Assembly (NCBI GenBank): GCA_031415135.1 | Contig: JANORB010000071.1 | Span: forward strand, 1 to 6,424 | Source of the DNA: LGRD01 sp031415135 | Lineage (GTDB): Bacteria; Pseudomonadota; Gammaproteobacteria; Burkholderiales; Burkholderiaceae_C | Direction of reading: 5' to 3' | Length of the DNA stretch: 6,424 nucleotides | In this document: piece by piece, positions 1-5,707 of the stretch | Position numbering within the stretch: position 1 is the first letter of the stretch | How the letters are laid out: every line of letters begins with the position of its first letter | The notes under the pieces: generated by a model | What the model saw: the letters and a program-made list of their open reading frames with translations, nothing else | Told to the model about the DNA's origin: nothing | Databases searched by the model: none | Program-made: the position numbers and the translations under genes

Positions 1-60
1 GAGGGAGTCCGAATTTGCTCCCTCTCCCGCTTGCGGGAGAGGGCTGGGGTGAGGGAAGAG
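1..60. repeat. REP-like palindromic intergenic repeat
   Basis: The core is a perfect inverted repeat: CCCTCTCCCGC at 20-30 pairs with GCGGGAGAGGG at 33-43, giving a 10-bp stem with a CTTG loop. It is followed by a purine-rich tail (CTGGGGTGAGGG, 44-55). A second possible pairing joins GAGGGAG (1-7) to CTCCCTC (18-24) and would compete with the main stem. From memory, this CCCTCTCCCGC-TTGC-GGGAGAGGG pattern with a GGGGTGAGGG tail is a very common dispersed intergenic element in beta- and gammaproteobacteria; copy number in this genome cannot be seen here. No run of T follows the stem, so it is not a canonical intrinsic terminator. It lies just before the reductase gene, where the other phenol hydroxylase genes would be expected upstream. 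The left boundary is uncertain because the window starts here. Confidence 0.75.
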
Positions 61-85
61 CCGTGGCTGAACCATGTCACCAATC

Positions 86-89
86 AGGA
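86..89 (+). promoter_or_regulatory. Ribosome-binding site of the reductase gene
   Basis: AGGA lies six bases before the ATG at 96. This helps choose 96 over an in-frame upstream ATG at 15, which sits inside the palindromic repeat and has no such site. Confidence 0.6.
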
Positions 90-95
90 CTCGCC

Positions 96-1160
96 ATGAG
101 CTACCAACTCACGATCGAGCCGCTGGGCGCGACCATCGAGGTCGAAGACGGCCAGTCGCTGCTCGACGCCGCGCTGCGCCAGGGCATCTACATCCCACAT
201 GCCTGCGGCCATGGCTTGTGCGGCACCTGCAAGGTGGAGGTTTGCGAGGGCGAGGTCGACCATGGGCACCCCAACCCGTTCGCGCTGATGGACTTCGAGC
301 GCGAAGGCGGCAAGACACTGGCCTGCTGCGCCACGCTGCAAAGCGACGCGACGATCGAGGCCGACATCGACGAAGAGCCCGATGCCGAAATCATCCCGGT
401 GCGCGACTTCGACACCACCGTGGCGCGCATCGTGAACCTGACGCCGACGATCAAGGCCATCTTCCTGAAACTGGCCCAGCCGATCCACTTCCAGGCCGGC
501 CAGTATGTGCAGTTGGTGATCCCTGGCGTCGAGGGCGGCCGGGTGTTCTCGATCGCCAATTCGCCGGCGCAGGTGCAGGCCAGCGGCGAGATCGAGTTGA
601 ATGTGCGCCATGTGGCCGGCGGCGCCGGCACCACCTGGCTGCACCAGGCGCTGAAGGCGGGCGACACGCTGCGCATCTCGGGGCCGTATGGCCGCTTCTT
701 CGTGCGCAAGTCGGCGGCGCTGCCGATGCTGTTCATGGCCGGTGGCTCGGGGCTGTCGAGCCCGCGTTCGATGATTCTGGATTTGCTGGCTGGCGGCTGC
801 GCGCTGCCGATCACGCTGGTCTACGGCCAGCGCTCGCTCGACGAGCTGTACTACGACGCCGAGTTCCGCGCGCTGGCCACCCAGCACCCGAACTTCACCT
901 ATGTGCCGGCACTGTCGGACGATGCCTCATCCACCGGCTGGCTTGGCGTGCGAGGCTTCGTGCACGACGCGGCCAAAGCGCATTTCAACGCCAACTTCGC
1001 CGGCCGCAAAGCTTATTTGTGCGGCCCGCCGGTGATGATCGAAGCCTGCATCGCCACCTTGATGCAAGCGCGCCTGTTCGAGCGCGACATCTACACCGAA
1101 AAGTTCCTGTCGGCGGCCGACACCAACACGCAGCGCAGCCCGCTGTTCAAGCGCGTCTGA
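96..1160 (+). CDS. dmpP: Phenol hydroxylase reductase component (P5, FAD and [2Fe-2S])
   Basis: This 354-residue NAD(P)H reductase feeds electrons to a multicomponent phenol hydroxylase. The N-terminal plant-type ferredoxin domain (about 1-90) has the cluster cysteines C37, C42, C45 and C77 (CGHGLCGTC, then LACC). A ferredoxin-NADP reductase-like part follows: flavin motif RVFSIAN at 149-155, GPYGRFF at 196-202, nucleotide-binding GGSGLSSP at 216-223, CGPP at 309-312, and a C-terminal end (LFKRV) typical of DmpP. The length matches the family (about 353). The start at 96 gives the conserved beginning MSYQLTIEP and has its own ribosome-binding site. Starting at ATG 15 would add 27 residues translated from the repeat (LPLPLAGEGWGEG), which I regard as spurious. 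The oxygenase subunits should lie upstream, outside the window. Related toluene monooxygenase reductases share this architecture, but residue-level resemblance and gene order favour phenol hydroxylase. Confidence 0.95.
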   Translation: MSYQLTIEPLGATIEVEDGQSLLDAALRQGIYIPHACGHGLCGTCKVEVCEGEVDHGHPNPFALMDFEREGGKTLACCATLQSDATIEADIDEEPDAEIIPVRDFDTTVARIVNLTPTIKAIFLKLAQPIHFQAGQYVQLVIPGVEGGRVFSIANSPAQVQASGEIELNVRHVAGGAGTTWLHQALKAGDTLRISGPYGRFFVRKSAALPMLFMAGGSGLSSPRSMILDLLAGGCALPITLVYGQRSLDELYYDAEFRALATQHPNFTYVPALSDDASSTGWLGVRGFVHDAAKAHFNANFAGRKAYLCGPPVMIEACIATLMQARLFERDIYTEKFLSAADTNTQRSPLFKRV

Positions 1161-1170
1161 GGCCGGCACG

Positions 1171-1545
1171 ATGTTCTACGACAGCCGCCCCAAGGTGAGC
1201 GTGCAGATCGCGCAGACCGGCGAGAGCTATGCCTGCGCGACCAGCGAGAGCCTGCTCGCCGGCATGTTGCGGCTGGGCCGCAAAGGCATTCCGGTGGGTT
1301 GCGTCAGCGGCGGCTGCGGCGTGTGCAAAGTGCGCATCGTCGAGGGCAGCGTGACCCTGCTCGGGCCGGTGAGCCGCGCCCATGTGAGCGCCGACGAACA
1401 GGCGTGCGGCTACACGCTGGCCTGCCGCGTGGCGCCCACCTGCGCGGTGCGGCTCGAAGTGGCGGGCAAGCTGAAGAAACCGTTTTCGAAGGGGTTCGCC
1501 ACAGCGGCGAACCATGTGTCTGGTGAACCAACAGGAGACCTGTGA
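1171..1545 (+). CDS. dmpQ: [2Fe-2S] ferredoxin that reactivates catechol 2,3-dioxygenase
   Basis: A 124-residue ferredoxin of the DmpQ/XylT type. In this family the protein reduces the active-site iron of catechol 2,3-dioxygenase back to Fe(II) after oxidative inactivation, especially with 4-methylcatechol-like substrates. The cluster ligands are visible as C44, C49 and C52 (GCVSGGCGVCKV) and C85 (LACR). There is no flavin or pyridine-nucleotide domain, so it needs an external reductase. It begins 10 nt after the reductase stop; TGAGG at 1158-1162, partly made of that stop, is the likely ribosome-binding site. Its own TGA (1543-1545) shares one base with the dioxygenase ATG, which suggests coupled translation of the repair protein and its client. 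It is slightly longer than the roughly 110 residues usual for the family; the last 25 or so residues look unstructured and also encode the next gene's ribosome-binding site. Confidence 0.9.
   Translation: MFYDSRPKVSVQIAQTGESYACATSESLLAGMLRLGRKGIPVGCVSGGCGVCKVRIVEGSVTLLGPVSRAHVSADEQACGYTLACRVAPTCAVRLEVAGKLKKPFSKGFATAANHVSGEPTGDL
1533..1537 (+). promoter_or_regulatory. Ribosome-binding site of catechol 2,3-dioxygenase
   Basis: A strong AGGAG lies seven bases before the ATG at 1545, inside the ferredoxin coding region. It fits ATG 1545 better than the in-frame GTG directly before it (1542) or the ATG at 1554. It is the best Shine-Dalgarno match among the genes here, consistent with high dioxygenase expression. 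Confidence 0.75.
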
Positions 1546-2489
1546 TGACAGTGATGCGAATTGGGCATACGACCCTAAAAGTGATGGACATGGCGGCCGC
1601 CGTGAAGCATTACGAAAACGTGCTGGGCATGAAGACGACCATGAAAGACAAAGCCGGCAACGTCTACCTGAAATGCTGGGACGAGTGGGACAAATACTCG
1701 GTCGTGTTGATGCCGTCTGACCAGGCTGGCATGGGCCACGTGGCCTACAAAGTGCGGGCCGACGCCGACCTGGACTCGCTGAAAGAGCGCATCCAGGCCT
1801 ACGGCATCAAGACCAGCATGCTGCCCGAGGGCACGATGCCGTCGACCGGCCGCATGTTGCAATTCAACCTGCCCAGCGGGCATGAGATGCGCCTGTACGC
1901 GATGAAGGAAAACGTGGGCACCGATGTCGGCTCCATCAACCCCGACCCGTGGCCGGACGACATCAAAGGCGCCGGCTCGCACTGGCTCGACCATGTGCTG
2001 CTGATGTGCCCGTTCGATCCCGGCCAGGCGCTCAACAAGGTGGCCGAGAACACGAAGTTCTTCATCGAGGTGCTCGACTTTTTCCAGACCGAACAAATCA
2101 CCGTCGGCCCGGGCGGCGCGTTCCAGCTGGCGTCGTTCCTGTCGTGCTCCAGCAAGCCGCACGACATCGCTTTTGTCGGCGCGCCCACCGCCGGCCTGCA
2201 CCACATGAGCTTCTTCCTCGACTCGTGGCACGACATCCTGAAAGCCGGCGACGTGATGGCCAAGAACAAGGTGCGCATCGACGTGGCGCCCACGCGCCAC
2301 GGCATCACGCGCGGCGAGACGATCTACTTCTTCGACCCTTCCGGCAACCGCAACGAAACCTTCGCCGGCCTGGGCTACCAGGCCCAGCGCGACCGCCCGG
2401 TGACCACCTGGACCGAAGAAGAAATCGCCCGCAGCATCTTCTATCACACCGGTGTGCTGCCCGAGTCGTTCACCACGGTCTACACCTGA
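1545..2489 (+). CDS. dmpB: Catechol 2,3-dioxygenase (extradiol, type I)
   Basis: A 314-residue Fe(II) extradiol dioxygenase that opens catechol next to its hydroxyls to give yellow 2-hydroxymuconic semialdehyde. It has two vicinal-oxygen-chelate domains: an N-terminal one (about 5-120) and a catalytic C-terminal one (about 145-290). The iron ligands are seen as H150 (WLDHVLL), H220 (GLHHMSF) and E271 (GNRNETF), equivalent to H153, H214 and E265 of XylE. The second-sphere residues H206 (KPHD), H252 (PTRHG) and Y261 (IYFFDPSGN) are also present. The length is close to XylE (307). The N-terminus (MTVMRIGHTTLKVMDM) differs from the Pseudomonas XylE/DmpB form and resembles the Comamonadaceae-type subgroup; that subgroup placement is from memory. 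It is preceded by its ferredoxin with a 1-nt overlap. The downstream gap of 96 nt is the largest in the cluster. All catalytic residues are intact, so it should be active. Confidence 0.97.
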   Translation: MTVMRIGHTTLKVMDMAAAVKHYENVLGMKTTMKDKAGNVYLKCWDEWDKYSVVLMPSDQAGMGHVAYKVRADADLDSLKERIQAYGIKTSMLPEGTMPSTGRMLQFNLPSGHEMRLYAMKENVGTDVGSINPDPWPDDIKGAGSHWLDHVLLMCPFDPGQALNKVAENTKFFIEVLDFFQTEQITVGPGGAFQLASFLSCSSKPHDIAFVGAPTAGLHHMSFFLDSWHDILKAGDVMAKNKVRIDVAPTRHGITRGETIYFFDPSGNRNETFAGLGYQAQRDRPVTTWTEEEIARSIFYHTGVLPESFTTVYT

Positions 2490-2492
2490 GCG

Positions 2493-2506
2493 GCCGAGAC
2501 CTCGGC
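2493..2506 (+). other. Small inverted repeat just after the dioxygenase stop
   Basis: GCCGA (2493-2497) can pair with TCGGC (2502-2506) around a GACC loop, starting three bases after the dioxygenase TGA. The stem is only 5 bp and is not followed by T residues, so it is not a terminator of the usual kind. It could slow 3' decay or be chance in GC-rich DNA. Confidence 0.35.
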
Positions 2507-2510
2507 AACG

Positions 2511-2515
2511 AGGAG
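2511..2515 (+). promoter_or_regulatory. AGGAG without a start codon at normal distance
   Basis: A good Shine-Dalgarno-like AGGAG sits between the dioxygenase and dehydrogenase genes, but no ATG, GTG or TTG occurs 5-12 bases downstream. The nearest candidates in the dehydrogenase frame are GTG 2535 (19 bases away), ATG 2562 and ATG 2586. It may be chance, or a leftover of a lost arrangement; it is not a convincing site for the dehydrogenase. Confidence 0.3.
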
Positions 2516-2535
2516 CAAGACGAACGCATCGCCGG

Positions 2536-2562
2536 TGCGGGCCTGGCAGCGCTGGGCCCGCA
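2536..2562 (+). other. GC-rich 8-bp inverted repeat before the dehydrogenase
   Basis: TGCGGGCC at 2536-2543 is perfectly complementary to GGCCCGCA at 2555-2562, with an 11-base loop. The right arm ends on the A of an in-frame ATG (2562), which would be partly hidden if that were the start. There is no T tract, so a mRNA-stability or translation-tuning element is more plausible than a terminator. The function is inferred only from position. Confidence 0.45.
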
Positions 2563-2585
2563 TGGATGACGAACCAGAAAACCTC

Positions 2586-4040
2586 ATGAAACAGATTCTC
2601 AACTTCATCAACGGCGAATACACCGCGACCAGCAAGGCGTTCGACAAGCGTTCACCGCTCGACGGCCGCGTGATCGCGCAAGTGCACGAAGCCGGCCGCG
2701 CCGAGGTCGACGCCGCCGTGGCCGCGGCGCGCGCCGCGCTCGGCGGCCCATGGGCGCGCATGACGCTGGCCGAGCGCGTCGAGCGGCTGTACGCCGTGGC
2801 CGACGGCATCATCCGCCGCTTCGATGAATTTTTGGCCGCCGAATGCGCCGACACCGGCAAGCCGATGAGCCTGGCGCGCCACATCGACATCCCGCGCGGC
2901 GCGGCCAACTTCAAGATCTTCGCCGACGTGGTGAAGAACGCGCCGACCGAGTTCTTCGAGATGGCCACGCCCGACGGCCGCGGCGCCATCAACTACGGCT
3001 ACCGCTCGCCGGTGGGTGTGGTCGGTGTGATCTGCCCGTGGAACCTGCCGCTGCTGCTGATGACGTGGAAGGTCGGCCCGGCGCTGGCCTGCGGCAACAC
3101 CGTGGTCGTCAAGCCCTCGGAAGAAACGCCGCAAACCGCGGCGCTGCTGGGCGCGGTGATGAACGAGGCCGGCATTCCCAAAGGCGTCTACAACGTGGTG
3201 CACGGCTTCGGGCCCGACTCGGCCGGCGAGTTGATCACCACGCACCGCCAAGTGGACGCGATCACCTTCACCGGCGAAACCCGCACCGGCGAAGTGATCA
3301 TGAAAGCCGCTGCCAAGGGTGCGCGCCCGGTGAGCCTGGAGATGGGCGGCAAGAACGCGGCAATCGTGTTCGCCGATTGTGATTTCGACGCCGCGATCGA
3401 AGGCACGATGCGCTCGGTGTTCGCCAACTGCGGCCAGGTGTGCCTGGGCACCGAGCGGGTGTATGTGGAGCGGAGCATCTTCGACAAATTCGTCGCCGCG
3501 CTGAAAAAGGGCGCTGAAGCGCTGAAGCTCGGCCGACCCGACGATGCGGCCACCGGCATGGGCCCGTTGATCAGCGCCGAGCACCAGGCCAAGGTGCTGT
3601 CGTACTACCAACAGGCGGTGGCCGAAGGCGCGACCGTCGTCACCGGCGGCGGTGTGCCCGCGATGCCGAATGAGTTGGCCGCAGGCGCCTGGGTTCAGCC
3701 GACGATCTGGACCGGCCTGCCTGAAAGCGCGCGCGTGGTCAAGGAAGAAATCTTCGGCCCGTGCTGCCACATCGCGCCGTTCGACAGCGAGGAAGAAGTG
3801 CTCGCCCAAGCGAACGACAACGAGTACGGCCTGGCCTGCTCGATCTGGACCCGCGACGTGTCGCGCGCGCACCGCGCGGCGCAGCGCATGAATGTGGGCC
3901 TGGCCTGGGTCAACAGCTGGTTCCTGCGCGACTTGCGCACGCCGTTCGGCGGCGCCAAGCAGTCGGGCATTGGCCGCGAGGGCGGCGTGCACTCGCTGGA
4001 GTTCTACACCGAGCTGAAAAACGTCTGCATCAAGTTGTGA
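2586..4040 (+). CDS. dmpC: 2-hydroxymuconic semialdehyde dehydrogenase
   Basis: A 484-residue NAD+-dependent aldehyde dehydrogenase that oxidises 2-hydroxymuconic semialdehyde to 4-oxalocrotonate (2-hydroxymuconate), the dehydrogenase branch of meta-cleavage. Catalytic residues are visible: N153 in CPWNLP, K176 in KPSEETP, E252 in LEMGGKN and the nucleophile C286 in GQVCLGTERV. Their spacing equals that of ALDH2 (N169, K192, E268, C302) with a constant shift of 16. The length fits DmpC/XylG (about 486). I chose ATG 2586 because it gives the family N-terminus MKQILNFINGEY. The frame stays open upstream to GTG 2535 and ATG 2562, but those add 8-17 residues with no family character. No good Shine-Dalgarno precedes 2586, so the start is less certain than the function. 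The gene lies in the same frame as the upstream dioxygenase with no stop in the 96-nt gap. A 6-nt gap separates it from the hydrolase. Confidence 0.95.
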   Translation: MKQILNFINGEYTATSKAFDKRSPLDGRVIAQVHEAGRAEVDAAVAAARAALGGPWARMTLAERVERLYAVADGIIRRFDEFLAAECADTGKPMSLARHIDIPRGAANFKIFADVVKNAPTEFFEMATPDGRGAINYGYRSPVGVVGVICPWNLPLLLMTWKVGPALACGNTVVVKPSEETPQTAALLGAVMNEAGIPKGVYNVVHGFGPDSAGELITTHRQVDAITFTGETRTGEVIMKAAAKGARPVSLEMGGKNAAIVFADCDFDAAIEGTMRSVFANCGQVCLGTERVYVERSIFDKFVAALKKGAEALKLGRPDDAATGMGPLISAEHQAKVLSYYQQAVAEGATVVTGGGVPAMPNELAAGAWVQPTIWTGLPESARVVKEEIFGPCCHIAPFDSEEEVLAQANDNEYGLACSIWTRDVSRAHRAAQRMNVGLAWVNSWFLRDLRTPFGGAKQSGIGREGGVHSLEFYTELKNVCIKL

Positions 4041-4046
4041 GGCTTC

Positions 4047-4904
4047 ATGAGCAACCCTGAAATCGCGAAGTCGCTGCTGGCCGGCGGCATTCGCACCAAC
4101 GTGCACGAGCTCGGCAGCGGCCCGCCGGTGACGCTGATCCATGGCTCCGGGCCGGGCGTGAGTGCCTGGGCCAACTGGCGGCTGGTGATGCCCGAGCTGG
4201 CCAAACAGTCGCGCGTGATCGCGCCCGACATGGTGGGCTTCGGCTTCACCGAGCGGCCGCCCGAGCAGCGCTACGACATGGACCACTGGGTCGCGCAGGC
4301 CATTGGCGTGCTCGACGCGCTGGACGTATCGCGCACCGATCTGGTGGGCAACTCGTTCGGCGGTGCGCTCGCGCTGGCGCTGGCCATCCGCCACCCCGAG
4401 CGTGTGCGCCGGCTGGTGCTGATGGGCAGCGTGGGCGTGCAGTTCACTATCACGCCGGGGTTGGATGCGGTGTGGGGCTACACGCCGTCGCTGGCCTCGA
4501 TGCGCGGCCTGCTCGACATCTTCGCGCACGACCGGCGCCTGGTCACCGACGAACTCGCGAAGCTGCGTTACGAAGCAAGCATCCGCCCCGGTTTCCAGGA
4601 GTCGTATGCCGCGATGTTCCCTGCGCCGCGCCAGCGCTGGGTCGATGCGATGGCGAGCCGCGAACAGGACATTCGCCGCATCGCCCACGAGACGCTGGTG
4701 ATCCACGGCCGCGAAGACCAGGTGATCCCGTTGCAGAACTCGTTGACGCTGGCGGGCTGGATCGCGCGCGCGCAACTGCATGTCTATCCGAATTGCGGGC
4801 ACTGGACGCAGATCGAACATGCGGCCCGTTTTGCGCGCCTGGTCGGCGATTTTCTTGGCGAGGCCGGCCCCGACGAACCCCACCCCTTGCAGGCCCTGCG
4901 ATGA
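4047..4904 (+). CDS. dmpD: 2-hydroxymuconic semialdehyde hydrolase (alpha/beta hydrolase)
   Basis: A 285-residue C-C bond hydrolase of the alpha/beta fold that cleaves ring-fission products to 2-oxopent-4-enoate plus formate, or a carboxylic acid when the substrate is a ketone from a 3-substituted catechol. The catalytic triad is S103 in the nucleophile elbow GNSFGG, D224 in GREDQVIP and H252 in NCGHWTQ. The oxyanion-hole region HGSGPG is at 32-37. These positions are the same as those I recall for the cumene-pathway hydrolase CumD (S103, D224, H252), so the fold has no indels between them. The start at 4047 has TGAGG at 4038-4042, overlapping the dehydrogenase stop, as a closely spaced ribosome-binding site. 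The 3' end overlaps the hydratase by ATGA. Sequence alone does not tell whether it prefers aldehyde-type or ketone-type cleavage products; the DmpD/XylF call rests on neighbours. Confidence 0.93.
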   Translation: MSNPEIAKSLLAGGIRTNVHELGSGPPVTLIHGSGPGVSAWANWRLVMPELAKQSRVIAPDMVGFGFTERPPEQRYDMDHWVAQAIGVLDALDVSRTDLVGNSFGGALALALAIRHPERVRRLVLMGSVGVQFTITPGLDAVWGYTPSLASMRGLLDIFAHDRRLVTDELAKLRYEASIRPGFQESYAAMFPAPRQRWVDAMASREQDIRRIAHETLVIHGREDQVIPLQNSLTLAGWIARAQLHVYPNCGHWTQIEHAARFARLVGDFLGEAGPDEPHPLQALR

Positions 4905-5683
4905 ACCAAGACCTGATCGAACAACTCGGCGACGAGCTTTACGACGCGATGAAAAACCGCCGCGTCGTGGAGCCGCTGACCAGCCGCTACCCGGAGATAG
5001 CCATTGCCGACGCCTACCGCATCCAGCAGCGCATGCTGGCGCGGCGCCTCAGCGCCGGCGAGCGCGTGATCGGCAAGAAGATCGGCGTCACCAGCAAGGC
5101 GGTGATGAACATGCTGGGCGTGTACCAGCCCGACTTCGGCTACCTGCTGGATGCCATGGTCTACAACGAAGGCGAGGCCATTCCGGCCGAAACGCTGATC
5201 CAGCCCAAGGCCGAAGGCGAGATCGCGTTCGTGCTGAAGAAGACGCTGAAAGGCCCCGGCGTGACCGGCGCCGACGTGCTGGCCGCCACCGACGGTGTGA
5301 TGGCCTGCTTCGAGATCGTCGACTCGCGCATCAAGGACTGGAAGATCAAGATTCAAGACACCGTGGCCGACAACGCCTCGTGCGGAGCCATCGTGCTGGG
5401 CGACCGCCTGGTCGACCCGCGCACGGTGGACCTGGCCACCTGCGGCATGGTGCTGGAGAAAAACGGCGAGATCGTCGCCACCGGCTCGGGAGCTGCCGCG
5501 CTCGGCGCGCCGGCCAACGCGGTGGCCTGGCTGGCCAATACGCTGGGCCAACTCGACATCGCGCTCGAAGCGGGTGAAGTGATTCTGTCCGGGTCGCTCG
5601 CCATCATGGTGCCGGTCAAGGCCGGCGACAGCCTGCGAGTGACGATCGGCGGCATCGGCGGCTGCTCGGTGCGTTTTGTCTGA
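4901..5683 (+). CDS. dmpE: 2-oxopent-4-enoate (2-hydroxypenta-2,4-dienoate) hydratase
   Basis: A 260-residue divalent-metal hydratase of the MhpD/DmpE/XylJ family that adds water to 2-hydroxypenta-2,4-dienoate to give 4-hydroxy-2-oxovalerate. The metal ligands are apparent as E105 and E107 (KAEGEIAF) and E138 (CFEIVDSR), matching E106/E108/E139 of MhpD. K60 (GKKIGVTSK) and D78 (QPDFGYL) sit in the conserved active-site segments. The length equals the family norm (about 261). ATG 4901 overlaps the hydrolase stop (TGA 4902-4904) as ATGA, so translation is probably coupled. An in-frame upstream ATG at 4472 would add 143 residues read out of frame through the hydrolase gene and is rejected. A weak AGG at 4891-4893 may serve as ribosome-binding site. 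In related systems this enzyme associates with the oxalocrotonate decarboxylase, whose gene is not in the window. Confidence 0.95.
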   Translation: MNQDLIEQLGDELYDAMKNRRVVEPLTSRYPEIAIADAYRIQQRMLARRLSAGERVIGKKIGVTSKAVMNMLGVYQPDFGYLLDAMVYNEGEAIPAETLIQPKAEGEIAFVLKKTLKGPGVTGADVLAATDGVMACFEIVDSRIKDWKIKIQDTVADNASCGAIVLGDRLVDPRTVDLATCGMVLEKNGEIVATGSGAAALGAPANAVAWLANTLGQLDIALEAGEVILSGSLAIMVPVKAGDSLRVTIGGIGGCSVRFV

Positions 5684-5696
5684 ACCTCAGTTTGTT

Positions 5697-5700
5697 GGAG
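5697..5700 (+). promoter_or_regulatory. Ribosome-binding site of acetaldehyde dehydrogenase
   Basis: GGAG lies seven bases before ATG 5708 in the short gap after the hydratase. The gap (5684-5707) is the least GC-rich stretch between genes here, which should leave the site unstructured. Confidence 0.7.
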
Positions 5701-5707
5701 TCACAAG

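Noticed and set aside
20..60. Intrinsic terminator or promoter before the reductase
   Set aside because: The hairpin is strong but is followed by a G/A-rich stretch, not T residues. No convincing -35/-10 or sigma-54 (-24/-12) pair was seen in 1-95; the operon promoter is expected further upstream.
84..887. Minus-strand open frame of 267 codons opposite the reductase
   Set aside because: Low-complexity Arg/Gln/Ala/His-rich translation, a shadow of the reductase codon bias.
74..1198. Plus-strand open frame in another phase across the reductase
   Set aside because: Arg-rich nonsense translation overlapping a gene with clear cofactor motifs; the ATG at 74 has no independent support.
1575..2447. 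Minus-strand open frame of 290 codons opposite the dioxygenase
   Set aside because: Same shadow pattern (His/Val/Gly/Ala-rich), no motif, and fully covered by an enzyme with all catalytic residues.
2652..4883. A 743-codon open frame on the minus strand
   Set aside because: It runs opposite two well-recognised genes. Its translation is rich in H, R, A and G with no recognisable domain, as expected from the complement of G/C-ending codons. No ribosome-binding site or family resemblance was seen.
4472..4900. Upstream extension of the hydratase to ATG 4472
   Set aside because: The extra 143 residues are the hydrolase gene read in the wrong frame. The family length and the ATGA junction fit a start at 4901.
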